Of a DNA stretch of 64,000 nt, positions 60,465-64,000 are shown one piece after another. Every line of letters begins with the position of its first letter. Position 1 is the first letter of the stretch. The notes under the pieces were generated by a model. The model had not been told where the DNA came from. It did no database searches and saw only the letters and a program-made list of their open reading frames with translations. This stretch comes from JAPHTQ01 sp050288165. Lineage in GTDB: Bacteria > Pseudomonadota > Gammaproteobacteria > Thiohalomonadales > Thiohalomonadaceae. Location: the NCBI GenBank assembly GCA_050288165.1, contig JBNKDG010000002.1:248001-312000 (forward strand). Reading direction: 5' to 3'. The position numbers and the translations under genes are program-made.

Positions 60465-61202
60465 TCAGCCGCGTTGCTTTTCCCGAATCTCGTCGAGCGT
60501 TTTACAGTCGATGCAGAGTGTGGCGGTCGGACGTGCCTCAAGGCGACGCAGGCCGATCTCGACACCGCAGCTTTCGCAGTAGCCGTATTCACCTTCCTCG
60601 AGCATGTCCAGGGATTCGTTGATTTTCTTCAGCAGCTTGCGTTCGCGGTCGCGGGTACGCAGCTCCATGGTGAAATCGGATTCCTGGCTGGCACGGTCAT
60701 TGGGATCGGGGAAGTTGGCCGCCTCGTCCTGCATGTGATGAACGGTACGGTCTACCTCTTCCATCAGCTCCATTTTCCAGTGCATCAGAATCTGGCGGAA
60801 GTGTTCGCGCATCGGTGCGCTCATGTACTCCTCGCCCTTCTTCTCAACATACGGTTCAACGTTGCCGACCCCTTCCAGGTTGGTGGTGCGGATTGCTTTT
60901 GCCGGGGTACTTTTTTTACTGGTTGCTTTCACAGTGGCTTTCTTTGCAGTAGGAACAGATTTGGTTTTTGCCGCCGGTGCTTTCTTTGCTACCGGTTTCT
61001 TTACTGGTGCTTTCTTCACAGGCGCCTTTTTGGCGGGTGCCTTCTTCGCTACCGGCTTTTTAACTGCGGCCTTTTTCGGCGCGGCTTTCTTTACCGCCGG
61101 TTTCTTTGCGACAGCTTTCTTTACCGTTTTCTTCGGTGCTGCCTTTTTTACCGCTTTCTTCGCGGCAGCCTTCTTGGGTGTAGCTGCTTTTTTTGCTGGC
61201 AT
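60465..61202 (-). CDS. dksA: DksA with a long Lys/Ala/Pro-rich histone H1-like N-terminal tail
   Basis: A 245-residue protein, about 100 residues longer than E. coli DksA. The C-terminal ~140 residues are canonical: YMSAPMREHFRQILMHWK, coiled coil with tip motif DPNDRASQE (DxxDxA), and zinc finger CESCGVEIGLRRLEARP with CIDC. DksA binds the RNA polymerase secondary channel and, with ppGpp, controls rRNA and amino-acid promoters. The first ~100 residues are repeats of AxKKA/PAKK/PVKK type, highly basic. GGAGAC upstream of ATG 61202; upstream ATG 61235 is rejected. Confidence 0.92.
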   Translation of the reverse strand: MPAKKAATPKKAAAKKAVKKAAPKKTVKKAVAKKPAVKKAAPKKAAVKKPVAKKAPAKKAPVKKAPVKKPVAKKAPAAKTKSVPTAKKATVKATSKKSTPAKAIRTTNLEGVGNVEPYVEKKGEEYMSAPMREHFRQILMHWKMELMEEVDRTVHHMQDEAANFPDPNDRASQESDFTMELRTRDRERKLLKKINESLDMLEEGEYGYCESCGVEIGLRRLEARPTATLCIDCKTLDEIREKQRG

Positions 61203-61448
61203 ACGCTCGGTCTCCTGCGCAAAGCGTAACTTCATGGAAGATCTAATACTGCCTGGCTTTCCTCAATCCAGGGACGCCTCTGGCATATCACGTCATGACC
61301 TCCGCAGAGGTTCCACAAAAATCAAGCGCGCATCTATACCAGATGTGGGCAGGGGGCGCAACTTTCGTGGTCCATGGCGCGGGTGCAATCGGTGACATTG
61401 TCGGGTAATCTACAGCGCCCTGATTGCAATAGATACAGGTTGATAAGC

Positions 61449-62204
61449 ATGCTTTCTGCGCTGTTATTCGATGTGGACGGTACCCTGGCCGATACCGAGC
61501 GTGACGGCCATCGGGTGGCCTTTAATCGTGCCTTCGCTGAGGCTGGGTTGGACTGGGACTGGAGCGAAGTGCTCTACGGCAAGTTGCTCGCGGTCACCGG
61601 GGGCAAGGAGCGAATTCGCTACTACCTGGACAACTTCAACACCGGCTTCCAGCGCCCGGATGATCTGGACAGCTTCATTGCCGGGTTACACCAGGCCAAG
61701 ACCCGTCACTATGTGCAGATGCTGGGTGAGGGGCTGATTCCGCTGCGGCCGGGGGTACGGCGCCTGCTACTCGAAGCCCGTGAGGCGGGTATGCGTCTGG
61801 CGGTAGCCACCACAACGACTCCGGAGAATGTTTCCGCCCTGTTGCAGAACGCTCTGGCCCCCGATGCGATGGAGTGGTTCGAGGTGATCGCCGCCGGGGA
61901 TGTGGTTCCGGCCAAGAAGCCCGCGCCGGATATCTATATATATGCAATGGAGAAGATGGGTCTGACCCCTGCGGAGTGTATCGCCTTCGAGGATTCCTAC
62001 AACGGCATTCGCTCCTCCCTTGGTGCCGGGCTCAAAACCATCGTCGCGGTCAACGGTTATACCCGGGATGAGGCGTTCGACGGCGCGGCCATCGTGCTCG
62101 ACCATTGGGGTGAGCCGGACCAGCCGTTCAACGTTATCAGCGGTGATGCCGGTGGCGCCATCTGTCTCGACCTGTCACTGGTGAAACGCCTGCATGGCGA
62201 CTGA
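61449..62204 (+). CDS. HAD-family sugar phosphatase, CbbY-like
   Basis: A 251-residue HAD subfamily IA hydrolase: nucleophile motif LLFDVDGTLADTE, motif II Thr/Ser in VATTTTPENV, Lys in PAKKPAPDIY, motif IV IAFEDSYNGIRSSLGAGL. The CAP segment (GHRVAFNRAFAEAGLDWDWSEVLYGKLLAVTGGKERIRYYL) is CbbY-type. In autotrophs CbbY dephosphorylates xylulose-1,5-bisphosphate, a RuBisCO inhibitor; beta-phosphoglucomutase-like activity is the alternative. Overlaps the aminotransferase start by 11 bp. Confidence 0.9.
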   Translation: MLSALLFDVDGTLADTERDGHRVAFNRAFAEAGLDWDWSEVLYGKLLAVTGGKERIRYYLDNFNTGFQRPDDLDSFIAGLHQAKTRHYVQMLGEGLIPLRPGVRRLLLEAREAGMRLAVATTTTPENVSALLQNALAPDAMEWFEVIAAGDVVPAKKPAPDIYIYAMEKMGLTPAECIAFEDSYNGIRSSLGAGLKTIVAVNGYTRDEAFDGAAIVLDHWGEPDQPFNVISGDAGGAICLDLSLVKRLHGD

Positions 62205-63375
62205 CGACCCCCACAAATTTCCCCCCATCGCCAGCCGTATGGCGGAGATTGAGCCGTTCCATGTAATGGATCTACTAGGCAAGGCAAGGCAACTGGAGGC
62301 GCAGGGGCGGTCGATCATCCACATGGAGATCGGCGAACCGGATTTCACTACCCCCCAGCCGGTACTCGATGCGGCGCAGCAGGCACTGGCCGCGGGTGAG
62401 ACCCACTATACCCCGGCGATGGGCTTGCCCGCCCTGCGAGAAGCGATTTCCACCTTTTATCGTGAACGTTACGGTGTGGCAGTTCCCGCCGAACGTATTG
62501 TGATTACCCCCGGTGCTTCCGGGGCGCTGTTACTGGCACTCGGTGTATTACTGGATCGTGACAGCGAGGTATTGATGGCCGATCCGGGGTATCCCTGCAA
62601 TCGGCATTTCGTCCGCTTTGTCGAAGGTGCCGCCCGGGGGATCCCGGTCGATGCCTCGAGCGGATATCAGTTGAACGTTGAACTGTTGCAACAGCACTGG
62701 GCAGAAGCAACTCGTGCGGTGCTACTTGCCAGTCCCTCGAATCCCACCGGTACCGTGGTCAGCCCGGATGAGTTGTCGGCAATGTCCAAATTAACTCGTG
62801 AGCGGGAAGGGGCATTGCTGGTTGATGAGATCTACCACGGTTTGATCTACGACGGTCCGGATACCACCGCACTATCGCTCAGTGATGAATTGTTTGTGAT
62901 TAACAGTTTCTCAAAATACTTTTGTATGACCGGCTGGCGGCTGGGTTGGCTGGTTGTACCGCAACGCTATGTCCGTGAAGTGGAGAAGCTGATGCAGAAT
63001 CTCTTTATTGCCGCGCCGACTCTGGCGCAACACGCGGCCGTGGCGGCATTTACACCTGAAAATATAGGTGTTCTTGAACAACGCAAGGATGTGTTCCGGC
63101 AGCGCCGTGACTACCTGCTTCCCGCATTGCGTGAATTGGGTTTTGATATTCCCGTTACACCGCAGGGGGCTTTTTATCTCTATGCCGACTGTAGTCGCTA
63201 CACCGATGACAGTTATCGATTCGCCACGGAGCTTCTGGAAAAGGCGGGTGTTGCGGTGACTCCCGGAATCGATTTTGGCAGCCACCTGCCACAACGACAT
63301 CTACGCTTTGCCTATACCACCTCGATGGAACAGCTTGAGGAGGGTGTTCGCAGACTTGCCGTTTATCTGAGTTAA
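62194..63375 (+). CDS. PLP-dependent class I/II aminotransferase
   Basis: A 393-residue fold-type I aminotransferase: IIHMEIGEPDFTTPQPVLDAAQQAL, TPGASGALLLALGVLL, ASPSNPTGTVVS, LLVDEIYHGLIYD, and the PLP lysine in INSFSKYFCMTGWRLGWLV. Arg in HLRFAYTTS binds the substrate carboxylate. Resembles aspartate/alanine-type aminotransferases of unknown exact substrate. Translationally coupled to the CbbY-like gene. Confidence 0.93.
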   Translation: MATDDPHKFPPIASRMAEIEPFHVMDLLGKARQLEAQGRSIIHMEIGEPDFTTPQPVLDAAQQALAAGETHYTPAMGLPALREAISTFYRERYGVAVPAERIVITPGASGALLLALGVLLDRDSEVLMADPGYPCNRHFVRFVEGAARGIPVDASSGYQLNVELLQQHWAEATRAVLLASPSNPTGTVVSPDELSAMSKLTREREGALLVDEIYHGLIYDGPDTTALSLSDELFVINSFSKYFCMTGWRLGWLVVPQRYVREVEKLMQNLFIAAPTLAQHAAVAAFTPENIGVLEQRKDVFRQRRDYLLPALRELGFDIPVTPQGAFYLYADCSRYTDDSYRFATELLEKAGVAVTPGIDFGSHLPQRHLRFAYTTSMEQLEEGVRRLAVYLS

Positions 63376-63503
63376 CACTCATTCCCTGTTTATTTCCGAG
63401 ATATTTACTATTCTTTCTCTCGAACATACTTTGATTCCAAAGTAGGAATAAGTGCGTTTGTGGCTGCTATGGCCCGGATGCCGTGGTGTTTTATGGAGAA
63501 AAC

Positions 63504-64000
63504 ATGAAAGTGCTGCTGGCAGAGGATGATGCCATTGTACGCAAGGCGGTGGCAGCAGGATTGATGGCCGACGGCCATGATGTTGAGTTAGCCGAGGACG
63601 GGGAAGATGCGCTATCGATTGCCAGGCATACTCATCCTGATCTGATTGTCTCAGATGTACTCATGCCAAACATGGACGGATTCAGTCTATGTGAGGCAGT
63701 CCGTGCAGACGGTGAATTGCGTGATGTGCCCGTCGTTTTCTACTCATCCACGTTCCTCGATCCGGAAGATGAAGCGCTGGCACATAAGGTCGGCGCATCT
63801 GGCTTTATCCTGAAAGGGAAAGACATAAAGGCTTTTCGGAAACAATTACGCGGCATACTCGAGTCAGAAAAACAATATACTCCATCGCCACAAGATTCCG
63901 ATCCTGCCAATCGTAGTGAGGCGAATCGTCTTCACTACAAGGCTTTGGTCGGCAAGTTGCACGCAAAAGTTACCGAGCTGGAAAGCGAGAGACGTGCGCT
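63504..64000 (+). CDS. Response regulator, 3' end outside window
   Basis: Starts at ATG 63504 with TGGAGAA upstream and stays open to the window edge (165 codons). Receiver domain: VLLAEDDAIVRKAV (acidic pair), phospho-Asp in DLIVSDVLMPNMDGFS, switch Ser/Thr in VVFYSSTFLDPED, Lys in SGFILKGKD. After residue 140 a coiled coil begins (LHYKALVGKLHAKVTELESERRA), the usual lead into a PAS, kinase or GGDEF domain that cannot be seen. Confidence 0.85.
   Translation, partial: MKVLLAEDDAIVRKAVAAGLMADGHDVELAEDGEDALSIARHTHPDLIVSDVLMPNMDGFSLCEAVRADGELRDVPVVFYSSTFLDPEDEALAHKVGASGFILKGKDIKAFRKQLRGILESEKQYTPSPQDSDPANRSEANRLHYKALVGKLHAKVTELESERRA

Overview
The window is an ordinary-density bacterial chromosome segment (about 60 protein genes, two tRNAs, no rRNA, no prophage, no CRISPR). 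Gene content and synteny point to a gammaproteobacterium: the gloB / methyltransferase / rnhA / dnaQ block, yejABEF, TIGR04211 SH3 protein, GluQ and a dksA - gluQ - cbrX - cbrA - cbrB order known from Pseudomonas. A reverse-type dissimilatory sulfite reductase alpha subunit (dsrA) and a CbbY-like phosphatase suggest a sulfur-oxidising, possibly autotrophic lineage of the Chromatiales / Sedimenticola kind; this placement is inference.

Layout. 1-5.1 kb: end of ppiD, a DAACS symporter, an SH3/coiled-coil envelope protein and glgC. 5.3-11.3 kb: yejA-yejB-yejE-yejF peptide importer, interrupted between yejE and yejF by a PD-(D/E)XK (GxxExxY) gene bounded by 28-bp inverted repeats. 11.3-16.6 kb: DHH phosphoesterase, mltD, gloB, methyltransferase, rnhA, dnaQ. 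16.58-16.78 kb: NtrC-like sites, a sigma-54 promoter and a terminator that together look like an ~80-nt regulated small RNA gene. 16.8-24.0 kb: nhaD, a CheW-like protein, protein acetyltransferase Pat divergent from a deacetylase of the HDAC family, and a stand-alone dsrA. 24.2-29.0 kb: membrane protein, small protein, gltX, glnS, tRNA-Ala(GGC), tRNA-Glu(TTC). 29.1-30.5 kb: four small envelope/metal-type genes that look like one unit. 30.5-36.1 kb: accessory-looking small genes (DUF427, cNMP-binding, ankyrin, transaldolase, VOC, NUC1 endonuclease, HEPN-like), followed by a repeat-rich gap.

36.5-45.4 kb is an acetate-use region: acs, DEDDh exonuclease, two cNMP/CBS/DUF294 proteins, and a two-subunit sodium:solute symporter. 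The last operon starts at a perfect sigma-54 promoter preceded by two GTTAC-N5-GTAAC palindromes. The same palindrome lies just upstream of a CbrX-CbrA-CbrB-like operon (53.4-57.9 kb; SLC5-fused histidine kinase plus NtrC-family regulator), so the window appears to hold both the regulator and a target. Pat/deacetylase at 19-22.7 kb and the Pat-type acetylation lysine of Acs add a second, post-translational layer on acetate use.

45.6-53.3 kb: rhodanese, a GGDEF-EAL protein and a convergent HD-GYP protein (c-di-GMP turnover). 57.9-64 kb: small hypothetical, gluQ, nitroreductase, DUF3579, a DksA with a long histone H1-like Lys/Ala/Pro tail, CbbY-like phosphatase, aminotransferase and the start of a response regulator cut by the window edge.
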